Positions 21,260 through 33,995 of a stretch of DNA of 64,000 bases are shown in pieces. Within the stretch, counting starts at the first letter, position 1; each line of letters starts with the position of its first letter. The stretch comes from Psychrobacter sp. PG1 (GTDB lineage Bacteria > Pseudomonadota > Gammaproteobacteria > Pseudomonadales > Moraxellaceae). Made by a program: the position numbers and the translations under genes. The notes beneath the pieces were generated by a model, which had not been told where the DNA came from, searched no databases, and saw nothing but the letters and a program-made list of their open reading frames with translations. The DNA is taken from assembly GCF_014897815.1 (NCBI RefSeq), contig NZ_JABUZG010000053.1, positions 81,038 to 145,037 of the forward strand. Direction: 5' to 3'.

Positions 21260-21622
21260 AAATCCTCTCTAAAAATGCATAATCGCTTAAAAATTGTCGC
21301 TTTAAAATAAGACATCTTATTAAAATTTTTGTTTTCCATAAATGTTTATCTAGCAACCATAAAACGGGTGCTTATAAACAATGACAACAGTGTGCCAGTT
21401 TTTTTATTACACGCCTAGTCATGATTTGCAATCTTTACTACCGCTGCCATACACGCTTGTAACTACTCTTTTGAGCATTTTTGTGATCATAAGTGGCTAC
21501 ACAATCGTAAAGCGCATGGATGGTGAGTTTTTTGACTATTCATTATTTTCTAACGTTATTTACTAATATTGTTTAGCAGCATAAAGCCAATTTAGCATCC
21601 TTAACCCCTACGAAAATAACTA
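21260..21622. other. Intergenic region between lolA and rpmA
   Basis: About 360 bp. It must hold the lolA promoter. A 61-codon frame at 21381-21566 has hydrophobic content but no Shine-Dalgarno sequence that I trust. I do not call it a gene. Confidence 0.4.
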
Positions 21623-21662
21623 AAAAAAAGCCCCTACTACCAAACGGTAATAGAGGCTTTTA
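21623..21662 (-). terminator. Terminator of rplU-rpmA
   Basis: On the minus strand AAAGCCTCTATTACC-loop-GGTAGTAGGGGC forms an imperfect stem followed by eight T. Confidence 0.75.
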
Positions 21663-21709
21663 GTCATCGGATTATTTTAGTCTTTGACTAAAATAACCTA
21701 GATGGGCAA

Positions 21710-21967
21710 TTATGCGCTTTCAACCATTACATAACGACGGTTGAACTTACCTTTGGTCGCAAACTTTACTACACCGTCATTCAGTGCAAATAAAGTATGA
21801 TCACGACCCATGCCAACGCCTTCGCCTGCGTGGAATTCTGTACCACGTTGACGAACGATGATGTTACCAGCTGTGATAGCTTGGCCACCAAAGATTTTAA
21901 CGCCTAGCATTTTTGGGTTTGAATCACGACCATTACGGCTTGAACCGGCAGCTTTCTTATGTGCCAT
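21710..21967 (-). CDS. rpmA: 50S ribosomal protein L27
   Basis: 85 residues. [24 protein letters not shown] is the L27 N-terminus that reaches the peptidyl transferase centre, then [27 protein letters not shown] lies before the ATG. Second gene of rplU-rpmA. Confidence 0.99.
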   Translation of the reverse strand: MAHKKAAGSSRNGRDSNPKMLGVKIFGGQAITAGNIIVRQRGTEFHAGEGVGMGRDHTLFALNDGVVKFATKGKFNRRYVMVESA

Positions 21968-22058
21968 GGGAAAATCTCCTTGTTAATTTGACTTATCGCT
22001 GATGCGATAACTCTTAAGCATTTAGTGCACTATTTAGCAGTAATTGCTAAGTGGATAA

Positions 22059-22370
22059 TTAGGCATTAATAGCTTTGATTTTTAACAAGGTATACCATTG
22101 GCGGTGACCTTGCTCTTTGTGATAATGCTTACGACGGTTGTGCTTAACGATACGAATTTTTTCGCCGCGACCATGTTCAACCACTTCAACTTCAACGCTA
22201 GCACCTTCAACGATAGGCTGACCGATTTTGACAGTCTCGCCGTCAACAATCATCAACACATCTTCGAATTTAATTGTTGCGCCAGTTTCTGCTTTTAGTA
22301 GTTCAACTTTAAGCAACTCATCGACAACTACACGGTGCTGTTTACCACCAGTTTTGATTACTGCGTACAT
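22059..22370 (-). CDS. rplU: 50S ribosomal protein L21
   Basis: 103 residues: [14 protein letters not shown] at the N-terminus and the [23 protein letters not shown] signature near the C-terminus. First gene of the rplU-rpmA operon, divergent from ispB, which is the usual arrangement. Confidence 0.99.
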   Translation of the reverse strand: MYAVIKTGGKQHRVVVDELLKVELLKAETGATIKFEDVLMIVDGETVKIGQPIVEGASVEVEVVEHGRGEKIRIVKHNRRKHYHKEQGHRQWYTLLKIKAINA

Positions 22371-22921
22371 TGTATGACTCCGTTTAACCCGTGTGCCGTG
22401 GCTGATGTTATACCAACGCTTTTACGACGAACACGACAGGGAAAAATTAAAGGCAAGATTTTACGGCTTTTTGCTCATAAAAGCAAGCCGTCTATCTCAC
22501 TTGTTTAACTGGTTTTTGTAAGGCAGTTACACGAATAACCACCTCACTTTTTATTATATCTACTGCTGATTAAGAGCGCATCCAAGATGCTACTCCAACA
22601 AAAAAACACTATATAATAATAGCGGCTATTATAACTTATATAATCAGCGACTTACAGCCTTTTATACATCTCTTAAACGACCTTAAATGTCACCGATAAA
22701 TGACCATTAATTCTAGTGAAATTTCAGCCAATTTTTACAGTTTTTATGTCAATTTCTATATATAGTAAATCTTATGCAAAAGATAGGCGCGATGTTTTAG
22801 GCACGTTTTAACCCACAATCTAAAGGCATAGCTATGCTATTATAGAAAATAATGCCTGACCTATCTATAAAACTAAGGCTATAAAAAATTCTCTTTATTC
22901 TTATTAATATGACTATTTATT
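22371..22921. other. Divergent promoter region of rplU and ispB
   Basis: About 550 bp, AT-rich on the ispB side. It must hold promoters for the ribosomal operon and for ispB. No gene or repeat stands out. Confidence 0.5.
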
Positions 22922-23947
22922 ATGACCAGCATCCCTTCACATAAAACAGATTCAATGACTCAATCAACGCCTAATTATGCTGATATTCAAAGTATCGTGG
23001 CGGATGATTTTGAGATTATGGACAAGCAAGTATTCGGTAATCTTAATTCCAAAGTTCAGCTGGTAATGAGCGTCTCGCAGCATGTAATCAATGCTGGTGG
23101 CAAACGTATGCGCCCGCTGATTACCTTGTTATGTGCACGCATGTTTGAGGACAAGCCCTCAGAAAAAGCCATGCATCTAGCCGCTATTACTGAAATGCTG
23201 CATACAGCGACCTTGGTTCATGACGATGTGATTGATGAGTCAGGACAGCGCCGTGGTAAGCCAACTGCTAATGCCACTTGGGATAATGCCACCGCGGTAC
23301 TAGTCGGTGACTATCTGATTGCTCGCGCCTTTAATTTATTAGTTGGCTTCCAAAGCTTACCACTGTTGCAAGTATTCTCAGATGGCACCTGCGATATCGC
23401 TGAAGGCGAAGTATTGCAGCTCCAGCATCAGCACAACCCTGCCGCGACAGAAGAGGACTACTTGCGCATTATTGACGGTAAAACCTCGCGGCTGTTTATG
23501 ATGGCGACTCAAGGCGCTGCAATTTTACAAGACAGAATAGAGTATATGCAGGCTTTAGGCGATTTTGGTCAGCACTTTGGCAATGCTTTTCAAATTATCG
23601 ATGATGTGCTCGACTATAGTGGTGATAGTGAGGTAATGGGCAAAAACCTAGGAGACGACCTCGCTGAAGGTAAGCCAACCCTACCGACCATCAAAGCGCT
23701 TGAGCTGCTAAAAGATAGCGACATCAAAGGCTATGAGCAGTTGCGTGTCGCTGTACAAACTGGGAAGACACCGAACGCTGAGCAGCTTATTGAGTTAGTG
23801 CGCCGCTCAGGATCATTAGATTACTGTAAGCAGCGGGCTTGGGAAGAAACCAAGCTGGCGCAACAAGCACTGAGTACGTTACCTGACAATCGTTATCGCA
23901 CAGGCTTATATCAATTGACTGAATTGGCTAGCGCACGCTTGCTGTAG
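22922..23947 (+). CDS. ispB: Octaprenyl diphosphate synthase (polyprenyl synthetase)
   Basis: Makes the ubiquinone side chain by successive additions of isopentenyl diphosphate. Both aspartate-rich motifs are present: LVHDDVIDE (about 98-106) and QIIDDVLDY (about 225-233), with GGKRMRP before the first. The sequence GDYLIARAF and the VLQLQHQHN segment fit long-chain trans-prenyl synthases. 341 residues. The exact chain length cannot be read from sequence. Confidence 0.93.
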   Translation: MTSIPSHKTDSMTQSTPNYADIQSIVADDFEIMDKQVFGNLNSKVQLVMSVSQHVINAGGKRMRPLITLLCARMFEDKPSEKAMHLAAITEMLHTATLVHDDVIDESGQRRGKPTANATWDNATAVLVGDYLIARAFNLLVGFQSLPLLQVFSDGTCDIAEGEVLQLQHQHNPAATEEDYLRIIDGKTSRLFMMATQGAAILQDRIEYMQALGDFGQHFGNAFQIIDDVLDYSGDSEVMGKNLGDDLAEGKPTLPTIKALELLKDSDIKGYEQLRVAVQTGKTPNAEQLIELVRRSGSLDYCKQRAWEETKLAQQALSTLPDNRYRTGLYQLTELASARLL

Positions 23948-24567
23948 TCAGTATCGTCATAACAGTTGTCAATACTTGCGGATAGTAGCCATTAGCTGTT
24001 GATAAAGACCATTAATGAGTAATTGTGTTAATGGTCACAGTTAATAGTTGCTAAAGTTTTTGTTTTGTTGGCAAACCTTATTTATCATTCATTAAAGACC
24101 TTACAATCTATATGGTTATGCTATTTTCACAAAAGTTTACAATTATTTCTCATTGACCGTTGTATGACTGTACATTAGCTGTTAATGAAGATGGCGCTTG
24201 CCATGACAGCATTTAATGCATTCACAAAAGCTGATATTACGATTTCTAACCATAAATCCTGCGATCAACTACTTGACTGTGGGGTTATCCCGATAGTTTA
24301 TAATTACTCGTTAACTTTACTAATCAAGGTTGTGGTTTGGCTACAGCTTTGATGCTTAAGATTCTTACACCGATACTTGATACTTATATCGCTATTAGAG
24401 GTTCTAATAGTGATGTTTGGCTAAATTCATATTATTAAGAACAAATTTAGCCGAGAAAGTAAAGATCATTAGAATCAATACTCATTTTTATATTCAATAC
24501 GCTTAGATTTATTGATAAACTTTTTATACTGTCATTACTTATTTTATACCTATTGCCGAGGACATTG
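23948..24567. other. Long intergenic region before the RND efflux operon
   Basis: 620 bp with no supported gene and no TetR/MarR regulator. It holds several ATTAATG/CATTAAT-like half-sites that could be regulator-binding sites or simply AT-rich sequence. The efflux operon promoter must lie here. Confidence 0.45.
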
Positions 24568-25965
24568 ATGAAGCACTCTACTCTTGCGCTTGTAATAGCA
24601 TCTGTACTATCTGGAGCTGTACTGATTGGCTGTGACAAAAACGAGGACGCCGCTGGCGCAGATGCCGCACAGCAGCAGATGCCGCCTGCGGTTGTTAACG
24701 TCCAGACTGTCACGCTCGATACTGTACCCCAAGTACAGACTTTTTCTGGACGTACCACGGCTTATCAGACTGCCGACGTCCGCCCACAAGTTAATGGCGT
24801 TATTGACGAAGTATTGTTCCGTGAAGGCGGCAACGTCAAAAAAGGCCAGCCACTTTATCGTATCAATACTGATAACTACGCTTCTTCTGTCACCAGTGGT
24901 CAAGCAGCAGTGCAACAAGCACAAGCAAATTACCAGACAGCACAAGCAAATAATGCCAATGCAAAAGCCGAGCTAGCCAGCCGTCAAGCATCATTAGCAC
25001 AAGCGCAAAATGATTTACAGCGCTTACAAGGCTTGGTCAGCATCGACGCCATCTCAAAGCAGCAGTATGAGCAGGCACAAACACAAGTACGTACTGCACA
25101 AGCAGCGGTACAAAGTGCGGCCGCCGCTGTTGGACAGACACAAGCAGGCATCGAAAGTGCAAAAGCAGGCATTCAGACTGCTCAAGCGGGGTTAGATGCT
25201 AGTAATCTAGATCTTAACCGTACCATCGTACGTGCCCCGCTATCGGGTCGTACTGACCGTTCTAGTGTCACCGCTGGTACTTTGGTCAGCGCAGGTCAGG
25301 CTGATCCGCTGGTGACTATCTCACGCTTGGACCCTATCTATGTTGATATCAGTCAATCATCCTCTGAGCTATTAAAACTGCGTCAGCAAATCGCTGAAGG
25401 CAAAGCACAAGCAGGAATGAACTCGGTTGAGTTGGTATTAGAAGATGGCTCAGTCTACCCAGCACGCGGCAAGCTCGCTTTATCTGAAGCAAAGGTTGAT
25501 GAATCAACAGGCGCTGTGACCTTGCGTGCTATTTTCCCTAACAGCAATAACATCTTGCTGCCTGGTATGTATGTGACGGCACGTTTGACACAGAGCGTGA
25601 TTACCAATGCTGCATTGGTACCGCAAAGCGCCGTAATGCGTACACCGAAAAGTGAGACGCAAGTTTACATCGTTGATGAAAATAATAAAATCCAAGTACG
25701 TCCTGTCACTATTAATGGCACTTATAAAGGCCAGTGGGTTGTCACTGACGGCTTACAAGCAGGGGACAAGATAGTTGTTATCGGCGGCTCAAAAGTTAAG
25801 CCTGAACAAGAGGTGGTCGTTAAGCCATTAGAGAATCCAAACCCAGCACCAGCTAAAGAAGGTGCCTCTAATGCCCAGACGCCGCCGCCAGCTGCTAAAG
25901 CGATGGATAAGCCAGCTAGCAAAGATGCCACTGCTCAGAAACCAGCAGAGTCTACCGCTAACTAA
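24568..25965 (+). CDS. RND efflux periplasmic adaptor (AcrA/MexA family lipoprotein)
   Basis: Links the inner-membrane pump to the outer-membrane channel. 465 residues: lipoprotein signal peptide with lipobox LIGC (Cys about 22), barrel-sandwich half GVIDEVLFREGGNVKKGQPLYRI, an Ala/Gln-rich alpha-hairpin (about 110-215), lipoyl closure LNRTIVRAPLSGRTDR, then beta-barrel and membrane-proximal domains. The tail is Pro/Ala/Lys-rich. The ATG at 24568 has GAGGA before it; a TTG 15 bases upstream is less likely. First gene of a three-gene operon. Confidence 0.94.
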   Translation: MKHSTLALVIASVLSGAVLIGCDKNEDAAGADAAQQQMPPAVVNVQTVTLDTVPQVQTFSGRTTAYQTADVRPQVNGVIDEVLFREGGNVKKGQPLYRINTDNYASSVTSGQAAVQQAQANYQTAQANNANAKAELASRQASLAQAQNDLQRLQGLVSIDAISKQQYEQAQTQVRTAQAAVQSAAAAVGQTQAGIESAKAGIQTAQAGLDASNLDLNRTIVRAPLSGRTDRSSVTAGTLVSAGQADPLVTISRLDPIYVDISQSSSELLKLRQQIAEGKAQAGMNSVELVLEDGSVYPARGKLALSEAKVDESTGAVTLRAIFPNSNNILLPGMYVTARLTQSVITNAALVPQSAVMRTPKSETQVYIVDENNKIQVRPVTINGTYKGQWVVTDGLQAGDKIVVIGGSKVKPEQEVVVKPLENPNPAPAKEGASNAQTPPPAAKAMDKPASKDATAQKPAESTAN

Positions 25966-25999
25966 TTCCATTCAAAGATAGGAAGACTAGGAATATACT

Positions 26000-28900
26000 A
26001 TGTCACGTTTTTTTATTAATCGCCCTATTTTTGCATGGGTTATGGCTATTTTAGTCATGCTCATCGGGGTGATATCGGTCATTAACTTACCGATTGAGCA
26101 GTATCCACGTATTGCACCACCGACGATTTCAGTCAGCGCAAGCTATCCTGGTGCTAATGCTCAGACGGTTGAAGATTCAGTCGTTCAGATTATTGAGCAA
26201 CGCATGAAGGGTCTTGATGGTCTGATGTATATGTCGTCATCGAGCTCCTCGAATGGTGCTGCATCCATTACGCTCACTTTCGAAAATGGTACAGATTCTG
26301 ATACTGCACAGGTACAGGTGCAGAACAAACTCCAAGCCGCCATGAGCTCACTACCTGAGTCGGTACAGCGTCAAGGCGTCAACGTTAATAAATCCTCTAG
26401 CAGCTTTTTAATGGTGCAAGGTTTTATTTCTGAAGATGGCAGCATGGATCGTGCGGATATCGCCGATTATGTCAACTCAAACGTTGTTGACCAGTTAAGC
26501 CGTGTGGAAGGTGTTGGTGAAGTACAAGTTTTCGGTTCTGCTTATGCCATGCGCATTTGGTTAGATCCGGCGCGCTTACGTAGCTATAACATGGTGCCAG
26601 CGGATGTGGTTGAGGCAGTACGTGCACAAAACGCCCAAGTATCTGCCGGTCAGCTAGGTCAAGCACCTGCTGATACCAGTCAACAGGTTATCAATGCGAC
26701 TGTCACGGTTCAAAGCTACCTACAAACGCCTGATGAATTTAAAAACATTCTATTAAAAACGGATACCGCTGGCGCAAAAGTGCGTTTAGGTGATGTGGCA
26801 GAAGTTGAGATTGGTAGTGCAGACTACGGCGTAGTGTCGCTATACAATGGTAAAGAAGCAGCTGGTCTTGGTATTTCATTGGCGGGTGGCGCAAACGCAC
26901 TGGAAACTCGTGAAGCTGTTGGGGCTCGTATGGCAGAGCTGGAAGCAAACTTCCCAGCAGGTCTAACATCCGTTATCCCTTATGACACCACACCATTTGT
27001 GCGCTTGTCTATCGAACAAGTGGTTATGACACTGCTTGAGGCAATTGTTCTCGTATTTATCGTCATGTTCGTTTTCTTACAGAACTGGCGTGCGACCATC
27101 ATTCCTACTCTTGCCGTACCTGTCGTACTACTTGGCACCTTCGCTGTACTTTACATCGCTGGTTTTAGTATTAACGTCTTGACCATGTTTGCCATGGTAC
27201 TATCCATCGGTCTGTTGGTCGATGATGCGATCGTCGTTGTCGAAAACGTCGAGCGTATCTTGGAAGAAGATCCTGATATCTCTATTAAGGATGCTACCGT
27301 ACAATCGATGGGCGAGATTAGTAAAATCGTTATTGGTATTGCGCTGATTCTATCTGCCGTATTCGTACCGATGGCATTCTTCGGTGGCTCAACAGGTGTG
27401 ATTTATCGTCAGTTCTCTATCACCTTGATTACCAGTATGGTGCTATCAGCCTTAGTAGCGCTTATCTTTACCCCTGCCCTTTGTGTGACCTTACTCAAGC
27501 GTAGCAAGAGCCATGATAAAGGCAATACAGAAGAGCAAAAAGGCTTCTTTGGTTGGTTTAACCGCTCGTTTTATAAAGTCAGTCGTAGTTACGAGAATTT
27601 AGTTGGCAAAAGTTTCCGCTTGAAGTGGCTATACTTAATTCTTTATGCTGCCATTATCGGTATTATGGCAGTGGTATTCTTACGTATTCCCGGCTCGTTC
27701 TTACCAGAAGAAGATCAAGGTATTATGTTTACCTTGGTTCAGTTACCTGCTGGTGCGACGCTTGATGAAACGCAAGAAGTGCTCGATAAAGTCAGTGATT
27801 ATTACAGTACCCAAGAAGGCGATAATATCGCTTCAGTCTTTACGATCGCAGGTTTCAGTTTTGCAGGACAAGGGCAGAATATGGGACTGGCCTTTGTACG
27901 TTTATCGGATTGGGCTGATCGTCCCGGTGAAGAAAACACTGCACAGGCTGTCGCTGATCGCGCCATGGGTTACTTCTTTACCCAACTAAATGAAGCACAA
28001 GTATTTGCGATTGTACCGCCAGCCATTACCGAACTTGGTAACGCCAGTGGTTTTGACTTAATGATTCAAGACACCGGTAACCTTGGACATGAGGGTCTAC
28101 TCGAAGCACGTAATATGCTGCTTGGCATGGCTGCGCAAAACGACAAAGTCGCAGGCGTTCGTCCAAATGGTCAAGAAGATGCACCGCAGTTAAAAGTGAA
28201 TATTAATCAAGAGCAGGCCGCTGCTTATGGCTTATCACTTGCTAGTATTAATAGCGTTATTTCTACCGCTTGGGGCTCAAGTTATATTAATGACTTCGTC
28301 GATCGCGGGCGTATTAAACGCGTCTTTGTTCAAGGTGAACCAAGCAGCCGCACTAACCCTGAAGATATTGCTAAATGGTATGTACGCAACGATGTAGGTG
28401 AAATGATTTCATTTGATGCGTTTTCTAGCAGCGAATGGCAATCTGGCTCACCGCGTCTGACCCGTTATAACAGCTTACCATCGATGAATATTCAAGGTAG
28501 TGCTGCACCCGGTCTAAGTACGGGTGAAGCGATGAGTTCAATGGAAGCAATGATGGAGAATCTGCCCGAAGGTGTGGGCTATGAGTGGACGGGTATGTCA
28601 CTTGAAGAGCAAAAGTCAGGTGCTCAAGCGCCGATGCTATACGCGCTTTCAATCTTGGTGGTATTCTTATGTCTAGCAGCCTTGTATGAAAGCTGGTCTA
28701 TCCCCTTCTCTGTGCTATTGGTCATTCCACTTGGGGTATTAGGTGCAGTCATCTTTACTTGGCTACGTGGCTTTAATAACGATATTTATTTGCAGGTAGG
28801 TCTACTCACAGTCGTTGGTCTATCCGCTAAAAATGCTATCTTGATCATTGAGTTTGCAAAAGAGCACCAAGAGGAAGGCTATAGTCTGAGAGAAGCCGTC

Positions 28901-29230
28901 ATGACAGCCGCGCGTCAACGTTTGCGCCCGATTATCATGACCTCGCTTGCCTTTGGACTGGGTGTTGTGCCATTATTTATCGCCACAGGTCCTGGTTCAG
29001 GCAGTCAAAATGCCATCGGTACCAGTGTACTAGGTGGCGTCGTGACCGCGACATTGTTAGGTATCTTCTTTATTCCCATGTTTTATATTTGGGTACGTAG
29101 TATGTTCCCGTACAAATACGAGAATAATAAACCAAACGATAAAGATGATGATAATAGTACGCCTGACCCGAAAAACCCAACGCCTTCTGAGAATTATCAG
29201 CCTGCAAGCTTTGGAGACAATACACAATGA
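26000..29230 (+). CDS. RND multidrug efflux pump, HAE1 family (AcrB/MexB type)
   Basis: Proton-driven inner-membrane trimeric pump. 1076 residues, two repeats of six transmembrane helices and two large periplasmic loops. The proton-relay residues are conserved: two Asp in TM4 ([15 protein letters not shown], about 407-408) and Lys in TM10 ([16 protein letters not shown], about 942). The N-terminus [17 protein letters not shown] is typical. A charged hydrophilic tail of about 40 residues follows the last helix. It ends in an ATGA overlap with the channel gene. Substrates cannot be inferred. Confidence 0.96.
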   Translation: MSRFFINRPIFAWVMAILVMLIGVISVINLPIEQYPRIAPPTISVSASYPGANAQTVEDSVVQIIEQRMKGLDGLMYMSSSSSSNGAASITLTFENGTDSDTAQVQVQNKLQAAMSSLPESVQRQGVNVNKSSSSFLMVQGFISEDGSMDRADIADYVNSNVVDQLSRVEGVGEVQVFGSAYAMRIWLDPARLRSYNMVPADVVEAVRAQNAQVSAGQLGQAPADTSQQVINATVTVQSYLQTPDEFKNILLKTDTAGAKVRLGDVAEVEIGSADYGVVSLYNGKEAAGLGISLAGGANALETREAVGARMAELEANFPAGLTSVIPYDTTPFVRLSIEQVVMTLLEAIVLVFIVMFVFLQNWRATIIPTLAVPVVLLGTFAVLYIAGFSINVLTMFAMVLSIGLLVDDAIVVVENVERILEEDPDISIKDATVQSMGEISKIVIGIALILSAVFVPMAFFGGSTGVIYRQFSITLITSMVLSALVALIFTPALCVTLLKRSKSHDKGNTEEQKGFFGWFNRSFYKVSRSYENLVGKSFRLKWLYLILYAAIIGIMAVVFLRIPGSFLPEEDQGIMFTLVQLPAGATLDETQEVLDKVSDYYSTQEGDNIASVFTIAGFSFAGQGQNMGLAFVRLSDWADRPGEENTAQAVADRAMGYFFTQLNEAQVFAIVPPAITELGNASGFDLMIQDTGNLGHEGLLEARNMLLGMAAQNDKVAGVRPNGQEDAPQLKVNINQEQAAAYGLSLASINSVISTAWGSSYINDFVDRGRIKRVFVQGEPSSRTNPEDIAKWYVRNDVGEMISFDAFSSSEWQSGSPRLTRYNSLPSMNIQGSAAPGLSTGEAMSSMEAMMENLPEGVGYEWTGMSLEEQKSGAQAPMLYALSILVVFLCLAALYESWSIPFSVLLVIPLGVLGAVIFTWLRGFNNDIYLQVGLLTVVGLSAKNAILIIEFAKEHQEEGYSLREAVMTAARQRLRPIIMTSLAFGLGVVPLFIATGPGSGSQNAIGTSVLGGVVTATLLGIFFIPMFYIWVRSMFPYKYENNKPNDKDDDNSTPDPKNPTPSENYQPASFGDNTQ

Positions 29231-31038
29231 GTGTTCAGAAAACATATAACACCAACTCAGCAGCGGTAGCAAACATTGCTATCACTGCGCAACCAGCGGG
29301 CTCACATATGCGCAGAAATGCTGGTCGCCTAATCGGCTTGACCGTTTTAGCGATGAGCATGGCTGCTTGTAACACGATTCCAAAAGCAGATATGCGCCCT
29401 GTGCTTGCTGAGCCAAATATCCCTATCGAACAAACCTATGGGGCATTCGATAAAGAAACGGTTAGTAGCGCTGATCAAGCAAGTATTGCGGGTCAACGCT
29501 GGCAGAATTTTTATAGCGATGAGCGTTTAAAGGGCTTGATTGCTTTAGGGTTAGAGAACAACAAAGATTTTGAAAGTGCTCGTTTAGCAATCGAGAAAGC
29601 ACGCGCACAGTATCAAATTACCGATCTTAATGATCTACCAGCGATTAATGGTAATGGTGGATACACGCGTCAAGCACAAAATAGAACCGACAAAAACCCC
29701 AATAGTAGTTATAACGTCAACCTAGGGTTGGCTAATTACGAGTTGGACTTTTGGGGCAAAATTGCTAGCTTAAAAGATCAAGCGCTACAGAATTTCTTAG
29801 CCACTACAGCGGCCAAAGATTCGACCCAAATCAGCTTGATTAGTAATATCGCTCAGAGCTATGCCAACTTGAGCTATAGCTTAGCGCAGTTAAAGCTGGC
29901 AGAAGCGACGGTTGAGAGTCGTGAAAAGTCCCTGTTTATCGCTGATAAACGCTTTGAAGCAGGCATTGATCCGAAGCTGCCATCTTTGCAAGCCAGTGCG
30001 TCATTAGAAAATGCCAAACTTGCTGTCCTACGGGCACAAAGCAGCATTTTAAAATCACGTAACGCCTTACAGTTCTTGGTGGGTGGACCGATTCCAACCA
30101 ATCTAATTCCAACACCAGCAGTCAGCAACATCACTAGCCAGCAGATATTTAGTGCAGGCTTACCAAGTGAGTTGCTACGTTATCGCCCAGATGTACTGCA
30201 AGCAGAATACAACCTAAAAGCCGCTGGAGCCAATATCGAAGTGGCACGAGCGTCTTATTTCCCGTCTATCAGCTTAGCAAGTAGCATTGGGGTTAGTAGC
30301 GGCAGTTTAGATGACTTATTCAAAAGCGGCGCTGTCGGTTGGTCGTTTGGCCCAAGCATTAGCGTGCCTATCTTTGACGCTGGTCGCTTAGACGCCAATT
30401 ACGATGTGGCTAAAATTGAGCGTGAACAAACGCTCACAGGCTACGAGAAATCGATCCAAACCGCATTCCGTGAAGTGTCAGACGTACTCGCGACACGAGC
30501 CACGCTGGGTGAGCAGCTCGAAGCACAATACCGTCTACAAGATAACTTTGAACAAACATTCCAGATAGCAGATGCACGCTTTAAAGCAGGTATTGCCAAC
30601 TATCTAGATGTGTTAGATGCACAGCGTTCATTGTTCTCAACGCAGCAAGGTATTTTGGATTTAGAGCTACAAAAAATTGTGAGCCAAGTCGAGCTATACC
30701 AAGTGCTGGGTGGCGGTGCTAATTTGGATGTACCAACGGAGATTCCTGTACCGCATAAAAACTTAGTGCAACTAGTGAATCTACCGGCCAATAGTAATAA
30801 AGCAAAAGCGGCGAATGCTATCGATGCGGCTAGCTCAGCGCGGGTTGCTTCTGCACAAGAAGCAAACGCCATTAAACAAGCGCAACCATCGGAAACGGCT
30901 ACCTTTGAGCCGACCGCTGTCGTTGACGTCAATAATGATGGCAAAAAAGATGCTGCCGTAGGAGTCGTTACCAAACAGACGACGTATAACGAAACCAGTG
31001 TTGAGCAAGTACCGGTCACGCAGATCGTTGAGCCTTAA
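29227..31038 (+). CDS. RND efflux outer-membrane channel lipoprotein (OprM/NodT family) with long C-terminal extension
   Basis: TolC-like channel completing the tripartite pump. The lipobox MAAC (Cys 48) suggests that the real start may be the ATG at 29308 ([11 protein letters not shown]), giving a 21-residue signal; the ATG at 29227 overlaps the pump gene and has better coupling. Two OEP repeats follow ([33 protein letters not shown] is typical). After the channel domain ends near residue 510 there is an Ala-rich stretch and an acidic tail with D-x-N-x-D-G-x-x-D at about 567-575, a calcium-loop pattern not normal for OprM. 603 residues. Confidence 0.92.
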   Translation: MSVQKTYNTNSAAVANIAITAQPAGSHMRRNAGRLIGLTVLAMSMAACNTIPKADMRPVLAEPNIPIEQTYGAFDKETVSSADQASIAGQRWQNFYSDERLKGLIALGLENNKDFESARLAIEKARAQYQITDLNDLPAINGNGGYTRQAQNRTDKNPNSSYNVNLGLANYELDFWGKIASLKDQALQNFLATTAAKDSTQISLISNIAQSYANLSYSLAQLKLAEATVESREKSLFIADKRFEAGIDPKLPSLQASASLENAKLAVLRAQSSILKSRNALQFLVGGPIPTNLIPTPAVSNITSQQIFSAGLPSELLRYRPDVLQAEYNLKAAGANIEVARASYFPSISLASSIGVSSGSLDDLFKSGAVGWSFGPSISVPIFDAGRLDANYDVAKIEREQTLTGYEKSIQTAFREVSDVLATRATLGEQLEAQYRLQDNFEQTFQIADARFKAGIANYLDVLDAQRSLFSTQQGILDLELQKIVSQVELYQVLGGGANLDVPTEIPVPHKNLVQLVNLPANSNKAKAANAIDAASSARVASAQEANAIKQAQPSETATFEPTAVVDVNNDGKKDAAVGVVTKQTTYNETSVEQVPVTQIVEP

Positions 31039-31091
31039 ATACTGATAAATAGTGTGAGGTGATTTCCTTCACATTGATAGTCGATAAGTAC

Positions 31092-31123
31092 AAAAAGCCC
31101 TACCGACTTGGTAGGGCTTTTTG
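31092..31123 (+). terminator. Terminator of the efflux operon
   Basis: AAAAAGCCCTACC-GACTT-GGTAGGGCTTTTT: perfect stem with T-run, 54 bp after the stop codon. Confidence 0.9.
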
Positions 31124-31270
31124 CTTTTTTAAGGCGCTTTTAGTTATAGTAGGGAAATTAGCTTACACATACTTTTATCCACTTATTAATGTCCGTGATA
31201 TAAAAAAACATATGCTTCAAAACAGCTTATTTAATCAAGCTGATAAATAACAATGACTAAAATCTAATGA

Positions 31271-32287
<1,017 letters not shown>

Positions 32288-32324
32288 TATAAATTAAGCA
32301 GCTTTTTATTTATACCGTCAATTC

Positions 32325-32364
32325 ATCGCGCCAACTGTGATCAATCAGCTGGCGCGATTTTTTA
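32325..32364. terminator. Bidirectional terminator between hemB and the glutathione transferase gene
   Basis: ATCGCGCCA...TGGCGCGAT stem extended by CTG/CAG, followed by six T, between convergent genes. Confidence 0.8.
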
Positions 32365-32393
32365 TTGGTCTTATTTTAATACCTCAATAGAAC

Positions 32394-33371
32394 TTATAAA
32401 CGTGTACGCTCGTGTGGCTCATTAAAATCAAGCACTGGACCAATAGGAATGATACGCGTGGGATTGATATTGGCATGGCTAGTATAATAATGCTGCTTAA
32501 TATGCTCGATGCTTACCGTCTCTGCAATACCTCGCACTTGATATAAATCACGCAAATAACCCCAAAGATTGGGATAATCAACAATACGGCGAATATTACA
32601 TTTAAAGTGTCCGACATATACCGCATCAAAACGCACCAGCGTAGTAAACAAGCGCCAATCCGCCTCAGTAATCGTATTACCTAGCAAATAACGCTGGTCT
32701 GTCAAACGTGCCTCTAGCGTCTCTAATACATCGAATAGCTCCGTCACCGCTTCTTCATAAGCCTCTTGTGTGGTCGAAAATCCTGCTTTATAAACGCCAT
32801 TATTGACCGTAGAATAAACGAGCTCATTAACTGCATTAATTTCTGCTAATAACTCGGTTGGTAAAAAATTACCTGCTAGTGCCCCAACCTCATCAAAAGC
32901 TGAGTTAAACATACGAATGATCTCAGAGGACTCATTACTGACGATGGTATTGGTTTTTTTGTCCCATAATACGGGCACCGTCACCCGTCCTGTATAGTCA
33001 GGCTTTGCCGCCGTATAAATCTCATATAAGTAATTAGCATTTACAATAGGATCAGCAATCACGCCCTCGCCCTCTGCAAACGTCCAGCCCTTATCGCCCA
33101 TAAATGGATGCACCACTGACAGCGAAATCAGGTCTTGCAAACGCTTTAGCTGACGGTAAATAATGGTACGATGTGCCCAAGGACATGCAAGCGAGATATA
33201 TAAATGATAGCGATCAGCTTCGGCTTTAAAACCGCCAACACCTGATGAGCCTGCGCTGCCATCGACCGTGACCCAATTTCTAAAACCGGCATCTTCTCGC
33301 TCAAAACGTCCACCGCTCGCCTCTGTGTCATACCATTTGTCTTGCCATTGACCATCAACCAATAGACCCAT
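32394..33371 (-). CDS. Glutathionyl-hydroquinone reductase (Xi-class GST, YqjG/EcM4 type)
   Basis: Reduces glutathionyl-hydroquinones with glutathione. 325 residues. The Xi-class active site ACPWAHR (Cys about 62) and the surrounding GRFEREDAGFRNWV and HPFMGDKGWTF are diagnostic, followed by an all-alpha C-terminal domain with DWRLFTTLVRFDAVYVGHFKCN. Good Shine-Dalgarno sequence (GGAG) before the ATG. The 306-bp gap upstream shows only AT-rich sequence and the tRNA promoter. Confidence 0.92.
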   Translation of the reverse strand: MGLLVDGQWQDKWYDTEASGGRFEREDAGFRNWVTVDGSAGSSGVGGFKAEADRYHLYISLACPWAHRTIIYRQLKRLQDLISLSVVHPFMGDKGWTFAEGEGVIADPIVNANYLYEIYTAAKPDYTGRVTVPVLWDKKTNTIVSNESSEIIRMFNSAFDEVGALAGNFLPTELLAEINAVNELVYSTVNNGVYKAGFSTTQEAYEEAVTELFDVLETLEARLTDQRYLLGNTITEADWRLFTTLVRFDAVYVGHFKCNIRRIVDYPNLWGYLRDLYQVRGIAETVSIEHIKQHYYTSHANINPTRIIPIGPVLDFNEPHERTRL

Positions 33372-33636
33372 AACACTCTCCTCAACATTCTATTTTGATA
33401 TAACTTTTGTGAAATATGCATACTGTGAAGTCATTATCACTATCCTCACTTTATTTTGAGAATGATACCAGTTATATACTGCCTAGCTATTAGGATTTGT
33501 AGTTCTACTGACAATAAAAAATAAACCAATTTCAATCACTATTTAATATAACTACATAAAAAAATATTAAAAGTCACTTAATATAAAGTGTGATAATCAT
33601 TATTATGCTAATAAAAAAATTTATTAGAAATAAAGC

Positions 33637-33664
33637 TTGCAAAGTCTCAAAAACTTGATAGAAT
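33637..33664 (+). promoter_or_regulatory. Promoter of tRNA-Val
   Basis: TTGCAA, a 16-bp spacer and TAGAAT, with the tRNA beginning 14 bp after the -10 box. Confidence 0.65.
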
Positions 33665-33677
33665 ACTCAACCTAAAT

Positions 33678-33754
<77 letters not shown>

Positions 33755-33760
33755 GATTCG

Positions 33761-33795
33761 AAAAGCCCCAATCTTAAGATTGGGGCTTTTTTTTG
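33761..33795 (+). terminator. Terminator after tRNA-Val
   Basis: A perfect 15-bp inverted repeat beginning AAAAGCCCCAATCTT, followed by eight T. It could also include part of the attachment site of the element that follows. Confidence 0.88.
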
Positions 33796-33995
33796 TCCGT
33801 GAAATATGGGCTGTAGCGGAAAAGGAAACTATACGTCGATTCAAATTACCTCTTTTCTCACTTTCAGCAAACATCATCAAAAAACGTGTGTGCCCAAATT
33901 GTGCCTAAGTTGCGCCTGCTATCTATTTCGCCTTTCTTTCAGAGTAGCACTTTTGACCTCTACCCTAAACTATCTAAAGCAATCTCAAAATTGAT

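Noticed and set aside
21381..21566. 61-codon frame between lolA and rpmA
   Set aside because: No good ribosome-binding site, no similarity I can name, and composition of AT-rich intergenic DNA.
24568..25965. Repeat-like Gln/Ala periodicity in the adaptor gene as a tandem repeat
   Set aside because: It is the normal heptad composition of the adaptor's alpha-helical hairpin.
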